64,000 nucleotides of DNA from Stenotrophomonas sp. ASS1 (GTDB lineage Bacteria; Pseudomonadota; Gammaproteobacteria; Xanthomonadales; Xanthomonadaceae): NCBI RefSeq assembly GCF_004346925.1, contig NZ_CP031167.1:3306001-3370000 (forward strand), in the 5' to 3' direction. Positions 18,717 to 29,606 of this stretch are shown piece by piece. The notes beneath the pieces are model-generated. The model was not told the DNA's origin and made no database searches. It was given only the letters and a program-made list of their open reading frames with translations. Numbering within the stretch: position 1 is the stretch's first letter; each line of letters starts with the position of its first letter. A program made the position numbers and the translations under genes.

Positions 18717-19127
18717 TCACGGATCCGGCATCTGCCCCAGGCTCAACTGCCACGAGACACCGAAGCGGTCCTGCACCCAGCCGTAGCGGTTGCTGAAATC
18801 GTAGTCACCCACCGGCATCAACCAATGGCCGCCCTCACCCAGCACGCGTGCGGCACGCTCGAACTGCTCGGCGCCGGAGCACTCCACGAACAGCGAGATC
18901 GACGGTGAGAAGGTGAAATCGTGCACGTCCAGGCTGTCGAAGCACAGGTAGTGGGTTCCACCGAGCAGGAAGATGGCCTGGCGGACCTGCCCGGGCACGC
19001 CGGCACCGGCGCCGTCCGGATGGCGCTGCATTGCCAGCAGGCGGAAATCGGCGAAGGCCTCGGCATACAGAGCCAGGGCCGCTTCGGCCTGGCCGGTGAA
19101 CATCAGGAAGGGGCGGCTGCGCAGCAT
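18717..19127 (-). CDS. VOC-fold protein, PhnB/3-demethylubiquinone-like
   Basis: A 136-residue VOC-superfamily protein of the PhnB-like subgroup. ATG 19127 (MLRSRPFLMFTGQAE) has AGGAG about eight bases upstream. Family signs are FTGQAEAALALYAEAF in the first half, FSPSISLFVECSGAEQFERAARVLGEGGHWLMPVGDYDFSNRYGWVQDRFGVSWQLSL in outline, and the conserved W-Q near the C-terminus. Substrate and reaction cannot be deduced; such proteins are often annotated as glyoxalase-like. It is cytoplasmic, monocistronic, and convergent with gcvP across the terminator. Confidence 0.87.
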   Translation of the reverse strand: MLRSRPFLMFTGQAEAALALYAEAFADFRLLAMQRHPDGAGAGVPGQVRQAIFLLGGTHYLCFDSLDVHDFTFSPSISLFVECSGAEQFERAARVLGEGGHWLMPVGDYDFSNRYGWVQDRFGVSWQLSLGQMPDP

Positions 19128-19230
19128 GCGGTACTCCTGGTCGACGGGCCGCGGACGGCCCACACGATCAGGATGGCACGGCGGATGTGCAGCCCCCGTG
19201 GTAGTGCCGGCCGCTGGCCGGCATCTTCAG

Positions 19231-20598
19231 TCACGCCTCGCGCATGCGCCGGGCGATGGCGCTGCTGGCGGCGATCGTGGCAGTCAGTGCCACCATCGAC
19301 AGGAACTGCAGGCGGGTGTGCGACTCGCTCAGCAGCAGGCCGAAGATCAGTGCCAGGATCGCCAGCGCGCAGCAGGTCAGCCACGGGAAGCCGGCCATGC
19401 GGAACGGCAGGCGGGTACCCAGGCGATCCGCGCGGCGACGCAGCACCAGCTGCGACACCAGCGACAGCGTCCACACCAGCAGGCAGGTGGAACCGACGAT
19501 GTTCAGCAGCACCGGCAGCACCCGGTCCGGGAACAGCAGCTCCATCACCGTGGCGGCGAAACCGAACAGCACGCTGGCCAGCACGGCGATCACCGGCACC
19601 TGGCGCGGATCGGTCCAGCCCAACACGGCCGGCGCTTCGCGGCGCTGCGCCAGCGAATACATCATGCGCGAGGCGCCGTAGAGGTTGGCATTGAGCGCCG
19701 ACAGCAGCGCGATCACGGCGATCAGGGTGATGGCCGTACCCGCGCCCGGGATGCGGGCAATATCCAGCACCGCAGCGAACGGCGACTTCAGCGCCTCGCT
19801 GGTCCACGGCACCACGGCGATGATCACGCTCAGCGAGCCGATGTAGAACACCAGGATGCGCCAGGCCACGGTGCGGATGGCACGGGCAATGCTGCGCTCG
19901 GGATCTTCGGTTTCGGCCGCAGCGACGGCTACGATCTCGGTGCCGCCAAAGGCAAAAACGACAACCAGCAGCGCCGCGCCGATGCCGGCCAGCCCCTTCG
20001 GCGCGAAGCCGCCATGCTCGGTGAAGTTGCTCAAGCCCGGCGAGGTCACCTGCGGCAGCCAGCCCATCAGCAGCGCCACACCGATGGCGATGAAGGCCAG
20101 GATCGCCGCCACCTTGAGGATGGCGAACCAGAATTCGAACTCGCCGAAGTTCTTCACCCCGAGCAGATTGATCGCGGTGAAGAACAGCATGAAGGCCAGC
20201 GCCGCCATCGGTACCGGTATCGCCGGCCAGACCGTGGCAAGAAGCCCGGCCGCGCCGACGGCTTCGGCGGCGATCACGATCACCAGCTGCACCCACCACA
20301 GCCAGCCCACGGTGGCGCCGGCGGTAGCTCCCATGGCATCAGCGGCGTAGACCGAGAACGCGCCACTGGTCGGCTTGGCCGCCGCCATCTCGCCCAGTGC
20401 GTTCATCACGATGACCACCAGCGCACCAGCGACCAGATACGACACCAGAACCGCCGGGCCGGCCGCCTGTACACCCACGCCCGAGCCGAGGAACAGGCCG
20501 GCGCCGATGGCGCTGCCCAGACCCATCATGATCAGCTGGCGGGGCTTGAGCGAATGTCCGAGGCGGGACGGCGAAGCGGTCGGAATCGAGTTGGGCAT
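19231..20598 (-). CDS. APC-superfamily amino-acid permease (AAT-type)
   Basis: A 455-residue twelve-helix amino-acid/proton symporter. The first helix GLGSAIGAGLFLGSG carries the GxG substrate-binding turn typical of the amino acid transporter family, preceded by LKPRQLIMM. The consensus FAFGGTEIVAVAAAETEDPERSIARAI of helix 6 is clear. I used the ATG at 20598 (MPNSIPTASPSRLGHSLKPRQ); an N-terminal extension is of low quality. Downstream lies a SMAG hairpin (19201-19222). The PAS-AraC regulator gene is 82 bp upstream on the same strand and may control it. Which amino acid is carried is not evident. Confidence 0.87.
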   Translation of the reverse strand: MPNSIPTASPSRLGHSLKPRQLIMMGLGSAIGAGLFLGSGVGVQAAGPAVLVSYLVAGALVVIVMNALGEMAAAKPTSGAFSVYAADAMGATAGATVGWLWWVQLVIVIAAEAVGAAGLLATVWPAIPVPMAALAFMLFFTAINLLGVKNFGEFEFWFAILKVAAILAFIAIGVALLMGWLPQVTSPGLSNFTEHGGFAPKGLAGIGAALLVVVFAFGGTEIVAVAAAETEDPERSIARAIRTVAWRILVFYIGSLSVIIAVVPWTSEALKSPFAAVLDIARIPGAGTAITLIAVIALLSALNANLYGASRMMYSLAQRREAPAVLGWTDPRQVPVIAVLASVLFGFAATVMELLFPDRVLPVLLNIVGSTCLLVWTLSLVSQLVLRRRADRLGTRLPFRMAGFPWLTCCALAILALIFGLLLSESHTRLQFLSMVALTATIAASSAIARRMREA

Positions 20599-20680
20599 CG
20601 GCGGGGCTGGCGGCGGGCTACAGGGGCGACACCTTACCCTGTCCCGTGCCCACGGGGATAGGCACAGCGCAGCAGGCGGC

Positions 20681-21403
20681 TCAGGCCAGCGCCGGCTCGC
20701 CGACGTTGCCACCAATACGGGCCCGGTAGGCGCGCGGCGAGAAACCGGTTTCAGCCTTGAACTTGCGGGTAAAGGCGCTCTGGTCGCTGAAACCGCAGGC
20801 CTGGCCGATGCAGGCGATGCTGTCGTCACCGTGCAGCAGGTGCATGGCCATCTGGATCCGCAGCCGGGTCAGCACCTGCTGCGGGGTCATCTGGAACACC
20901 TTGCGGAAGCTGCGCTCCAGCTTCGACAGCGAGAAGCCGGTGATGTCCAGCAGGGTCTGCATGCGCACGTTCTCGGCGTAGTGCGCATTGAGGTGGGCCA
21001 GGGCCAGCCGCAGCTGCTCGTATTGGGTGCCCAGGCTGTCCTTCTGGCCGAGGTCGCGGGATATGCCGATCAGGCCCTCGATGGCCCCATCGACCACCAG
21101 CGGGCGCTTGCAGGTCAGGCACCAGCCCGGTTCACGGTTGGCGAACAGGTGGAGCTCCATCAGGTTCTCGATCACCTCACCGGACAGCACGCGGGCGTCC
21201 TGGTCGACGTAGTCCGCACTGAGGCCGGTCGGGTAGATCTCGGCCGCGGTACGTCCGATCACGTCCTTGCGCGCGCGCAGACCCAGCCGCCGCAGCATGG
21301 TCTGGTTGACGTGGGTGTAACGCCCCTGAAGGTCCTTGATGAAGAACAGCACATCCGGGATGGCGTCGAACAGGGCTTCGATGTCGGCGGGCTCGACTCG
21401 CAT
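20681..21403 (-). CDS. PAS-domain AraC-family transcriptional regulator
   Basis: A 240-residue regulator. Residues 1-115 form a PAS fold (DIEALFDAIPDVLFFIKDLQGRYTHVNQTMLRRLG, then IGRTAAEIYP and a small-molecule pocket ending GLIGISRDLG). Residues 140-230 are an AraC double helix-turn-helix (LLDITGFSLSKLERSFRKVFQMTP and CGFSDQSAFTRKFKAETGFSPRAYR). The start ATG at 21403 (MRVEPADIEAL) is at the natural beginning of the PAS domain. PAS in place of the usual sugar-binding cupin suggests sensing of a small metabolite. Sitting just upstream of the permease gene on the same strand, it plausibly regulates amino-acid uptake; this is inference. Confidence 0.88.
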   Translation of the reverse strand: MRVEPADIEALFDAIPDVLFFIKDLQGRYTHVNQTMLRRLGLRARKDVIGRTAAEIYPTGLSADYVDQDARVLSGEVIENLMELHLFANREPGWCLTCKRPLVVDGAIEGLIGISRDLGQKDSLGTQYEQLRLALAHLNAHYAENVRMQTLLDITGFSLSKLERSFRKVFQMTPQQVLTRLRIQMAMHLLHGDDSIACIGQACGFSDQSAFTRKFKAETGFSPRAYRARIGGNVGEPALA

Positions 21404-21510
21404 GCCACAAGCATAGCCGAGGCCCCTTGCCGGTGCGATCACCCTTGCGGGACTTGCGCTTAACGCCGCTAGGCCCACCGTGGGGGCCAGCCCCCACCGG
21501 AGAACAGGCC

Positions 21511-21915
21511 ATGCCCCGCGGTGACAAGTCCGCCTATACCGAAAAGCAGAAGCGCCAGGCCGAGCACATCGAAGAGAGCGAGCGCGAGCGCGGTGCCAGC
21601 GAAAGCACCGCAGAGCGCATCGCCTGGGCCACTGTGAACAAGCAGGACGGCGGCGGCAAGCGCAGTGGCAGTGGGCGCGAGGTGGCGAAGAAGGTCACCA
21701 CCAGGAAGGTGGCTGCCAAGAAGACTGCTACGAAGAAGGCGCCGGCCCGCAAGACGGCCACGAAGAAGGCAACAAAGAAGACGGTGGCGAAGAAGGCCAC
21801 CACCCCTGCATCGCGTAGTGCTGCCGCGAAGAAAGCGGCGAAGACCCGTGCGGCGAGGAAGACCGCGCGAAAGGTGGCGGCGAAGAAAGCGGCACGTACC
21901 CGCGCCAGCAGCTGA
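21511..21915 (+). CDS. Small protein with conserved N-terminal domain and histone-H1-like Lys/Ala tail
   Basis: A 134-residue protein with two distinct parts. Residues 1-52 (KSAYTEKQKRQAEHIEES through ERIAWATVNKQDGGGKRSGSG) match a widespread small conserved domain of unknown function. Residues 55-134 are almost only Lys, Ala, Arg and Thr in short KKATKK/KKTATKK-like repeats, like eukaryotic H1 and the AlgP/HupN tails, and would bind DNA or RNA non-specifically. Start ATG 21511 is preceded by CCGGAGAACAGG. It stands alone between divergent and downstream genes. Because tract-rich tails vary in length between strains, the exact repeat number may be variable. Confidence 0.85.
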   Translation: MPRGDKSAYTEKQKRQAEHIEESERERGASESTAERIAWATVNKQDGGGKRSGSGREVAKKVTTRKVAAKKTATKKAPARKTATKKATKKTVAKKATTPASRSAAAKKAAKTRAARKTARKVAAKKAARTRASS

Positions 21916-21992
21916 GCCCGTCAATCGGGATTGCAGCCCGCAGATCAGCCATACTTCTCCAAGCCGCTGGACGCGGCAAAGGGGAATCATCC

Positions 21993-22790
21993 ATGAATGT
22001 CCAATGCTCCGCAGCTTTGGCAGCCCTGCTATCGATGGCACCCGCTGCGCATGCGATCACCGCCTCTGACCCACCCCACGAATCCCGTCAGGCTGCGACC
22101 GCGACTGCGGACGCCGATATTGCGCGGATCGAATCTCTCGGCCGGTCATTGTTTGAACATGATCTTGCCGCCGAACGCGCAACCGACGCACTCGTAGCGA
22201 AGGGAATGCGCAAGGATGACCGCGTTGCTGGATGGGTCACCGAACAACGCGACAACCGCTATGTCGTCAGTATCCTCGGAGGTGACAGTAGCGTGCTGTA
22301 TCGGGTAGTCACCGACGACAAGGGAACGCTTGCCGGTCCTGTACAGACCCTGTCGCCACCCGAGCCACTATCGCCTTATGAGGCCGGCGCGGCAGCTGCG
22401 CGTGCACTGGCATTGAGCAGCAAGTTTCAAGCGTGCTCGAAGAACTACAACACGGTCGTGCTACCGAACGTGGACGGCACGGCAAATGCCTGGAGTGTCT
22501 ACCTGCTTCCCGGCACATTCGATCCTGCAGCGGTGCCTCTGGGGGGAAGCCATCGCGTGGAAATCGCGGATGAAAAGATCACTTCCAGCCGGCCTTACAC
22601 CCTCTCCTGCATCACGCTGCAGCGTCCACCGCGGAAGGGTGCCATGATGGTGACCCACCTACTCGATCCAACGCCGACCGAGGTCCACGTTTACTGGAGT
22701 CTCTGGGCACGCGCGCCACTGTTCGTGAGTACGGCCAAGGACGTGATCTGGAAGATTGAGAACGGACATATCAGCAAAGTCGTGGACTGA
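21993..22790 (+). CDS. Secreted hypothetical protein
   Basis: A 265-residue protein with a signal peptide of about 21 residues (MNVQCSAALAALLSMAPAAHA). I do not recognise the mature family. It has a helical N-terminal part (ADIARIESLGRSLFEHDLAAERATDALVAKG), then a mixed region (GWVTEQRDNRYVVSILGG) ending in a beta-rich C-terminal half with two cysteines (FQACSKNYN and TLSCITLQ) that could form a disulfide. The end VHVYWSLWARAPLFVSTAKDVIWKIENGHISKVVD resembles exported stand-alone proteins of Xanthomonadaceae. Codon use is slightly less GC-biased than its neighbours. A 15-bp palindrome follows the stop. Confidence 0.75.
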   Translation: MNVQCSAALAALLSMAPAAHAITASDPPHESRQAATATADADIARIESLGRSLFEHDLAAERATDALVAKGMRKDDRVAGWVTEQRDNRYVVSILGGDSSVLYRVVTDDKGTLAGPVQTLSPPEPLSPYEAGAAAARALALSSKFQACSKNYNTVVLPNVDGTANAWSVYLLPGTFDPAAVPLGGSHRVEIADEKITSSRPYTLSCITLQRPPRKGAMMVTHLLDPTPTEVHVYWSLWARAPLFVSTAKDVIWKIENGHISKVVD

Positions 22791-22793
22791 CAT

Positions 22794-22827
22794 CCGGTCA
22801 CACCATGGACGCCCATGGTGTGACCGG
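22794..22827. terminator. Perfect 15-bp inverted repeat between convergent genes
   Basis: CCGGTCACACCATGG and its exact complement are separated by four bases, between the stop codons of the secreted hypothetical protein (22790) and the chemoreceptor (22854). Lacking a T-tract, it may act as a bidirectional RNA 3'-end stabiliser rather than a classical terminator. Confidence 0.55.
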
Positions 22828-22853
22828 CACCACAACGCTTACCGCGCAGCAGC

Positions 22854-24977
22854 TCAGGCTGCGCGACGCGGCACAACCGAAGCTGTGTCGCCTTCCACCT
22901 TGAACACCGACACCGACGTGGTCAGTGCATGCGCCTGTTCTTCCAGTGCGCGGCTGGCGGCGGTGGCTTCTTCCACCAGCGCAGCGTTCTGCTGGGTCAC
23001 CTGGTCCATCTGCACCACCACCTGGTTGACCTGCTCGATACCGGCGGCCTGTTCCTTGCTTGCCGCTGCGATGTCGCTCATCAGCTGGGTGGTGCGCGAA
23101 CTTGCCTGTGCCACGCGGGCGATCGCGGCTTCCGATTCAACGGTCACTGCCAGGCCGCTCTTCACCTTCGCAGCGGCGTCTTCGATCAGCTCCTTGATCT
23201 CCTTGGCGGCGACACCGGCACGCTGCGCGAGCGTGCGCACTTCGCTGGCAACCACGGCAAAACCACGCCCCTGCTCACCTGCACGCGCCGCTTCCACCGC
23301 AGCATTCAGCGCCAGGATGTTGGTCTGGAACGCAATGCCGTCGATCACCGTGGAGATCTCCGAGATGCGTGCCGATGACTGATCGATCTCGCCCATCACC
23401 GATGCCATCTGTGCCATTGCCTGCTCGGTCTCGCGCACTGCGGCACCGGCGGCATGCGCTTCGCTGTCGGCCTGACGGGCCAGCTCGGCATTCTGGCGCA
23501 CGGTGGAGGTCAGCTCCTCCATCGATGCTGCGGCCTCTTCCAGGTTGGCGGCCTGCTGCTCGGTGCGGCGCGACAGGTCGTTGTTGCCGGCGGCCAGTTC
23601 CTGCGCTGCGTTGTTGATGCTGTCGGCGGCCACCTGGATGCCCCGCACGATGCCGGTCAGCTGTGCGGTGGTGGTGTTGGCGTCGTCGCGCATGCGCGCG
23701 AACACACCGTCGTACTCGCCCTCCATGCGTGCGGTCAGGTCGCCGTGCGAGATTGCACGCAGGACGTCGGAGACGTCGGCGATGCTGGCCTGCGAACTGG
23801 CCATCATGCCGTTGAGGTGCTCGACCATCGCCTTGAACTGGTACTGGAACGCTGCGGCATCGCCACGCATGCTGAAATCACCGGCGCGTGCGGCGCGGGC
23901 CAGTTCATCGATCTGCGCGTTGATCGCCATCAGGCTCTGCTTCACTGCCGCCAGGGTGCGGGTTAGCGTTCCCTTCTCGCCCGGGTAATCCGGCAGGTCA
24001 CGGCTGAGGTCGCCGATGGCGTAGCGCTGCATCACTTCAGCCATCAGCAGTTCCACCTGCACGTGCGATTCGACTAGGCTGTTGGTGGCCTGCACCATGC
24101 GGCCGAAGTCGCCGGGGAACGCCGTGACGTCCATGCGATAGCGGATCGCGCCGGCCTCATGCTGTTCGGCCATCTGCAGCTGTGCGCCGATCGCCGCCTG
24201 CACACTCTGCCGCACACTGGCCATCGCTTCGCCCAGCTGGGTCAGTTCATCGCGGCCACCAAGACGAAACTCCTGGTCCAACTGTCCCTTGGACAGGCGT
24301 TCGGCCAGGTTCACGGCGCGGGCCAGCGGGCCGGTCAGGCTGCGGCCGATCATCACCGAGGCACCGATGCCCACCAGCAGCGCGACACCGCCCAGCACCA
24401 GCAGCTGCAGCAGACTGCGCTCACCCAGACGAATCGCCTCGGCGGCGGCATCACGGCTTTCCTTCTCTTCGAAGTCCACGCCATCGGACAGCGCCTTGTT
24501 CCAGCCATTGGCCGCTTCCTGCACCGGCCCCAGGGTCAGCGCCACGGCGCCCGGGTAGTCGCCCTGCTCCATCAGTTCGCTGGTCTGCTTGTTGAGCGGG
24601 CGCGCAATGGCACGCTTGGCGGCGATGGTTTCGGCAATGGCCTTGCCGTCGGCGTCGCTGGGCAGCGCCTGGTAGGCGGTCCAGCTGGCCTCGTAGCGCT
24701 TCACCAGATCGGCGATGCGCTGCTCGTCGTGGCCGCGGTCTTCGCCCTGGCGGATCAGCATCTCGCGGCGCACCACCATCATCTGGTTGTTGGCATCGAG
24801 CATCTGCGACAGCAGGCGCACCTTGGCCACGCTGACATCGACCACCTGCTGCATCGCGCGCTTCTGCACGACACTGGCGGTGGCGCCGGTGGCCACCACG
24901 GCGGCAACCAGCAGCAGCAACAGGCCAAAGCCCAGCCCAAGACGCCAGGCAACCCTGACGTTCCTCAAGTAGTTCAT
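22854..24977 (-). CDS. Methyl-accepting chemotaxis protein
   Basis: A 707-residue chemoreceptor. Helix 1 (about 12-33) and helix 2 (about 190-210) flank a four-helix-bundle periplasmic domain beginning [35 protein letters not shown] follows ([22 protein letters not shown]), then further HAMP-like repeats ([37 protein letters not shown]), and the cytoplasmic signalling hairpin with the invariant tip [33 protein letters not shown] in outline. ATG 24977 ([11 protein letters not shown]) is the first plausible start. No CheB/CheR tether pentapeptide ends the protein (it ends VVPRRAA). Ligand unknown. Confidence 0.93.
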   Translation of the reverse strand: MNYLRNVRVAWRLGLGFGLLLLLVAAVVATGATASVVQKRAMQQVVDVSVAKVRLLSQMLDANNQMMVVRREMLIRQGEDRGHDEQRIADLVKRYEASWTAYQALPSDADGKAIAETIAAKRAIARPLNKQTSELMEQGDYPGAVALTLGPVQEAANGWNKALSDGVDFEEKESRDAAAEAIRLGERSLLQLLVLGGVALLVGIGASVMIGRSLTGPLARAVNLAERLSKGQLDQEFRLGGRDELTQLGEAMASVRQSVQAAIGAQLQMAEQHEAGAIRYRMDVTAFPGDFGRMVQATNSLVESHVQVELLMAEVMQRYAIGDLSRDLPDYPGEKGTLTRTLAAVKQSLMAINAQIDELARAARAGDFSMRGDAAAFQYQFKAMVEHLNGMMASSQASIADVSDVLRAISHGDLTARMEGEYDGVFARMRDDANTTTAQLTGIVRGIQVAADSINNAAQELAAGNNDLSRRTEQQAANLEEAAASMEELTSTVRQNAELARQADSEAHAAGAAVRETEQAMAQMASVMGEIDQSSARISEISTVIDGIAFQTNILALNAAVEAARAGEQGRGFAVVASEVRTLAQRAGVAAKEIKELIEDAAAKVKSGLAVTVESEAAIARVAQASSRTTQLMSDIAAASKEQAAGIEQVNQVVVQMDQVTQQNAALVEEATAASRALEEQAHALTTSVSVFKVEGDTASVVPRRAA

Positions 24978-25212
24978 GGGGGTATCCAAAACGGGGGGAT
25001 GCGCCCTTATCGGCGGCCCGGCAGGCAATCTTGATCGCCGTCCGTCGACGGCGTCGGCCACCGTTCACCTTGGTGAGCCCCCTGCGCAGCAGCACCTGCG
25101 CGCTGGACACGGCTGCAATACCCATGGCTGCTCATGCGGGCATCAGATCCCTTTCACGGTGGCTCGGCGGCTGCTGCGGGCAAGGTGGTGGCGTGACCTG
25201 CTGGAGATCCCA

Positions 25213-26175
25213 ATGCCCTTGCCCGTGTCCCGATCCACCCTGCTCGCTCTCTCGCTGCTGGCGTCGCCAGCCTTCGCGCAGGCGCCGCCGCCCCACTTGC
25301 CCGCACCCATTGCCGAAACGGCCGGACCGGATACCGCACCCCACTCCGCCCTGCACGCCCAGGTGCTGCTGGATCGCGCGAATTTCTCCCCTGGCCAGAT
25401 CGATGGCGAAATGGGCAGCAACCAGCGACGCGCGGTGTCGGGTTTCCAGGCAGCGCATGGGCTGGACGTAACGGGCGAACTGGACGACACCACCTGGAAG
25501 GCCCTGCAGGCCGATACCGTTGGGCCGCTGGCCAGCTACACGCTGACTGCTGAGGATGTTGCCGGTCCGTTCCAGGCCACACCGAAAGGGCCCGCCGCCC
25601 AGGCCAAGCTCACATCGCTGGGCTACGGCAGTGTGGAAGAAGCCCTCGGCGAGCGCTTCCATGCCTCCCCTGAGCTGATGAAGGCGCTCAATCCCGGCGT
25701 GGACCTGACCAAGGCCGGCAGCCGCATCCAGGTACCCAACATCGCACTGGCCGCATTGCCGAAGGCGGCGAAGATCGTGGTCGACAAATCCGACTCCACG
25801 CTGCAGCTGCTGGATGCGCAGGGCAAGGTGATCGCACAGGTGCCGGTGTCGTCGGGCAGCCAGCACGACCCGTTACCGATCGGCGAATGGAAGATCCTGG
25901 GCGTTTACCGCGACCCGCCGTTCCACTACAACCCGAAACTGTTCTGGGATGCCCGCAAGGGCGAAAAGAAGGCCACCCTGCCACCGGGTCCGAACAATCC
26001 GGTCGGGCGGGTCTGGATCGATCTGTCCAAGCCGCATTACGGCCTGCATGGCACGCCCGAACCCGGCCATGTGGGCAAGACCGAATCGCATGGCTGCGTG
26101 CGCATGACCAACTGGGATGCGCTGCGCGTGGCCGATGCCGTGGATACCTCGGTACCCGTGGTGATGCAGGAGTGA
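25213..26175 (+). CDS. L,D-transpeptidase (YkuD) with peptidoglycan-binding domain
   Basis: A 320-residue exported enzyme that cross-links peptidoglycan or attaches lipoprotein to it. ATG 25213 after a GGAGATCCCA ribosome site begins a signal peptide (MPLPVSRSTLLALSLLASPAFAQ). Residues about 55-95 are a PG_binding_1 domain (LLDRANFSPGQIDGEMGSNQRRAVSGFQAAHGLDV). The YkuD core carries its His in HYGLHGTP and the catalytic Cys in SHGCVRM about residue 297. It is followed four bases later by an M23 peptidase gene, so the two may act together on cell wall, one closing and one cutting bonds. Confidence 0.92.
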   Translation: MPLPVSRSTLLALSLLASPAFAQAPPPHLPAPIAETAGPDTAPHSALHAQVLLDRANFSPGQIDGEMGSNQRRAVSGFQAAHGLDVTGELDDTTWKALQADTVGPLASYTLTAEDVAGPFQATPKGPAAQAKLTSLGYGSVEEALGERFHASPELMKALNPGVDLTKAGSRIQVPNIALAALPKAAKIVVDKSDSTLQLLDAQGKVIAQVPVSSGSQHDPLPIGEWKILGVYRDPPFHYNPKLFWDARKGEKKATLPPGPNNPVGRVWIDLSKPHYGLHGTPEPGHVGKTESHGCVRMTNWDALRVADAVDTSVPVVMQE

Positions 26176-26179
26176 GCCG

Positions 26180-26854
26180 ATGCGCCTTTCGCAACTGATC
26201 GTGCTGGGCGTTCTGCTGGGGCTGGGTGCAGGCTGGTGGCTGCACCGCGATGCGGGTGATCCGGTACCCGCCCCGCTGCCGCAAGCGCAATCGGCACTGG
26301 CAGCGGCGCCGGCGAAGGAATCTGTAGCGACACCCGCAACAGCCCCACCCGCCAACACCGCGCCGTCGGCCGCGCAGACTGCGGATGCACCATCCGGTCT
26401 GCTGCTGCCGGTGCAGGGTATCCAGGCGTCCCAGCTGCGCGATACCTTCACCGATGCCCGCAGCGAGGGACGCGTGCACGATGCCATCGACATCATGGCC
26501 GATGCCGGTACGCCGGTGCTGGCGGTGGCCGATGGAACGGTTGAAAAACTGTTCGACAGCGAGCGCGGCGGCTTGACGATTTACCAGTTCGAGCCCAGCG
26601 GGCGCTGGTGCTACTACTACGCGCATCTGCAGCGCTACGCCGATGGCCTGGCGGAGAAGCAGGTGATCAAGCGCGGAGAGGTGATCGGTTACGTGGGCAG
26701 CACCGGTAACGCCAGCACCGAGGCCCCGCACCTGCACTTTGAGGTGCACCTGCTGGGTCCGGAAAAACAGTGGTGGAAGGGAGAGTCGATCAATCCGTAT
26801 CCGCTGTTGAAACAGGCGGCTTCGACGCCTGACGCTGCCAGTGCCGCAAGGTGA
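26180..26854 (+). CDS. M23-family peptidoglycan endopeptidase (LytM domain)
   Basis: A 224-residue protein with one N-terminal signal-anchor (LIVLGVLLGLGAGWWL). A Pro/Ala-rich linker of about 50 residues follows, then a LytM/M23 zinc metallopeptidase domain. Zinc motifs are visible: HDAIDIMADAGTPV (first His and Asp) and HLHFEVH. GYVGSTGNASTEAPHLHFEVH is close to the consensus of active enzymes. It starts four bases after the L,D-transpeptidase stop and is probably in the same operon. Its last 65 bases overlap, antisense, the end of the next gene. Confidence 0.9.
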   Translation: MRLSQLIVLGVLLGLGAGWWLHRDAGDPVPAPLPQAQSALAAAPAKESVATPATAPPANTAPSAAQTADAPSGLLLPVQGIQASQLRDTFTDARSEGRVHDAIDIMADAGTPVLAVADGTVEKLFDSERGGLTIYQFEPSGRWCYYYAHLQRYADGLAEKQVIKRGEVIGYVGSTGNASTEAPHLHFEVHLLGPEKQWWKGESINPYPLLKQAASTPDAASAAR

Positions 26855-27458
26855 TGGTGAATACCACCAGCGCAGCGCCCGGAATCAGCAGGAACAACGC
26901 CGCCACCTTCCAGAAGAAGAACGGCCACAGCCACGCGTAGTCCAGGTCGGTCAGCTTCAGTACGTCCATCGGTGGCAGCAGTTCCACCGAGGCCGCGCGC
27001 CCCGCCAGCGCGGGCTCGACCGCCAGAACAGTCACCCGCAGCCACGAGCGCCCGCGCGGCAGCGCATCCCCCCGGCCATAACCGAAGTACGAGGCGGCAA
27101 ATCCAGCAGGCTCAACCGATTCCAGCGCGCGGGTGATGCCGGAACCCGGCACGCCCGAACGCGTTTTGGCGCGGAAGTCAGTTTGATCTGTCGGGGTTTC
27201 CGCGCGCAGGCGCACCTCAGGATCGATCGCCGTGGCAGTACCGTCATCCGCGTAACGCAGGCGCAGCCGCAGTTGGTCATCGATGAAGCGGTAGACCGTG
27301 ACCTCGGCCGTCGCACCCGGGCTCAGCACCAGAGGCAGCACCTGCGTGCGTGAGGCCATGTGGTTGGCGATCGCGCCCAGCACCAGCACCGCGCAGGCAA
27401 GCGCCCACAGGCTCCACAGCACCCACAGGGTGATCCGCACCACCGTTACGCCCTTCAC
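26790..27458 (-). CDS. Hypothetical membrane protein, two transmembrane helices
   Basis: A 222-residue protein with a first helix (ITLWVLWSLWALACAVLVLGAI) near the N-terminus and a second (PFFFWKVAALFLLIPGAALVVFTITL) close to the C-terminus. The 120-residue loop between them is largely beta-like. No family assigned with confidence. The last 65 bases of its coding strand overlap the 3' end of the M23 gene in antisense; the C-terminal RHWQRQASKPPVSTADTD tail is in the overlap. ATG 27458 (MKGVTVVRITLW) is the first start in frame. No neighbours hint at a function. Confidence 0.75.
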   Translation of the reverse strand: MKGVTVVRITLWVLWSLWALACAVLVLGAIANHMASRTQVLPLVLSPGATAEVTVYRFIDDQLRLRLRYADDGTATAIDPEVRLRAETPTDQTDFRAKTRSGVPGSGITRALESVEPAGFAASYFGYGRGDALPRGRSWLRVTVLAVEPALAGRAASVELLPPMDVLKLTDLDYAWLWPFFFWKVAALFLLIPGAALVVFTITLRHWQRQASKPPVSTADTD

Positions 27459-27513
27459 GCTGACATCCGGGTCATCACGTCACCTCCCTGCCGGCCGTGC
27501 CGACACAGTAACG

Positions 27514-27540
27514 AAAAAGCCCCGCTTTCGCGGGGCTCTT
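27514..27540 (-). terminator. Rho-independent terminator of purA
   Basis: On the minus strand AGCCCCGC, loop GAAA, GCGGGGCT is followed by five T residues, 36 bases downstream of the purA stop. It is a well-formed terminator and marks the end of the hflKC-purA side. Confidence 0.9.
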
Positions 27541-27575
27541 CCTGTCACCTACGCCGGGCAGCGCCCGACGCCACC

Positions 27576-29401
<1,826 letters not shown>

Positions 29402-29409
29402 CTACCCTT

Positions 29410-29595
29410 TCAATGCCGCGCCCACCACAGCAGGCTCAGGCCGGCCAGCAGCACCAGCCCGCCAAAGCTGCGCAGGGCCGGGCTGGGCAGGTCCAGCAGG
29501 CGCTCGGCCATGCGCTTCCAGGCGAACGGGGCGACGAACAGGAACAGGCCTTCCAGCACCGCCACCAGGCAGACGGCGGCGAACAGATCTTTCAT
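29410..29595 (-). CDS. DUF2065 family small membrane protein
   Basis: A 61-residue protein starting at ATG 29595 (MKDLFAAVCLVAVLEGLF) with GGAGTCC upstream. It has two hydrophobic helices separated by the short basic stretch KRMAERLLDLP and ends FGGLVLLAGLSLLWWARH. This is the small DUF2065 (YjeT-like) protein found between hflC and purA in many proteobacteria; its role is unknown. A strong terminator-like hairpin sits just upstream, between it and hflC. Confidence 0.87.
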   Translation of the reverse strand: MKDLFAAVCLVAVLEGLFLFVAPFAWKRMAERLLDLPSPALRSFGGLVLLAGLSLLWWARH

Positions 29596-29606
29596 GGGGG
29601 ACTCCG

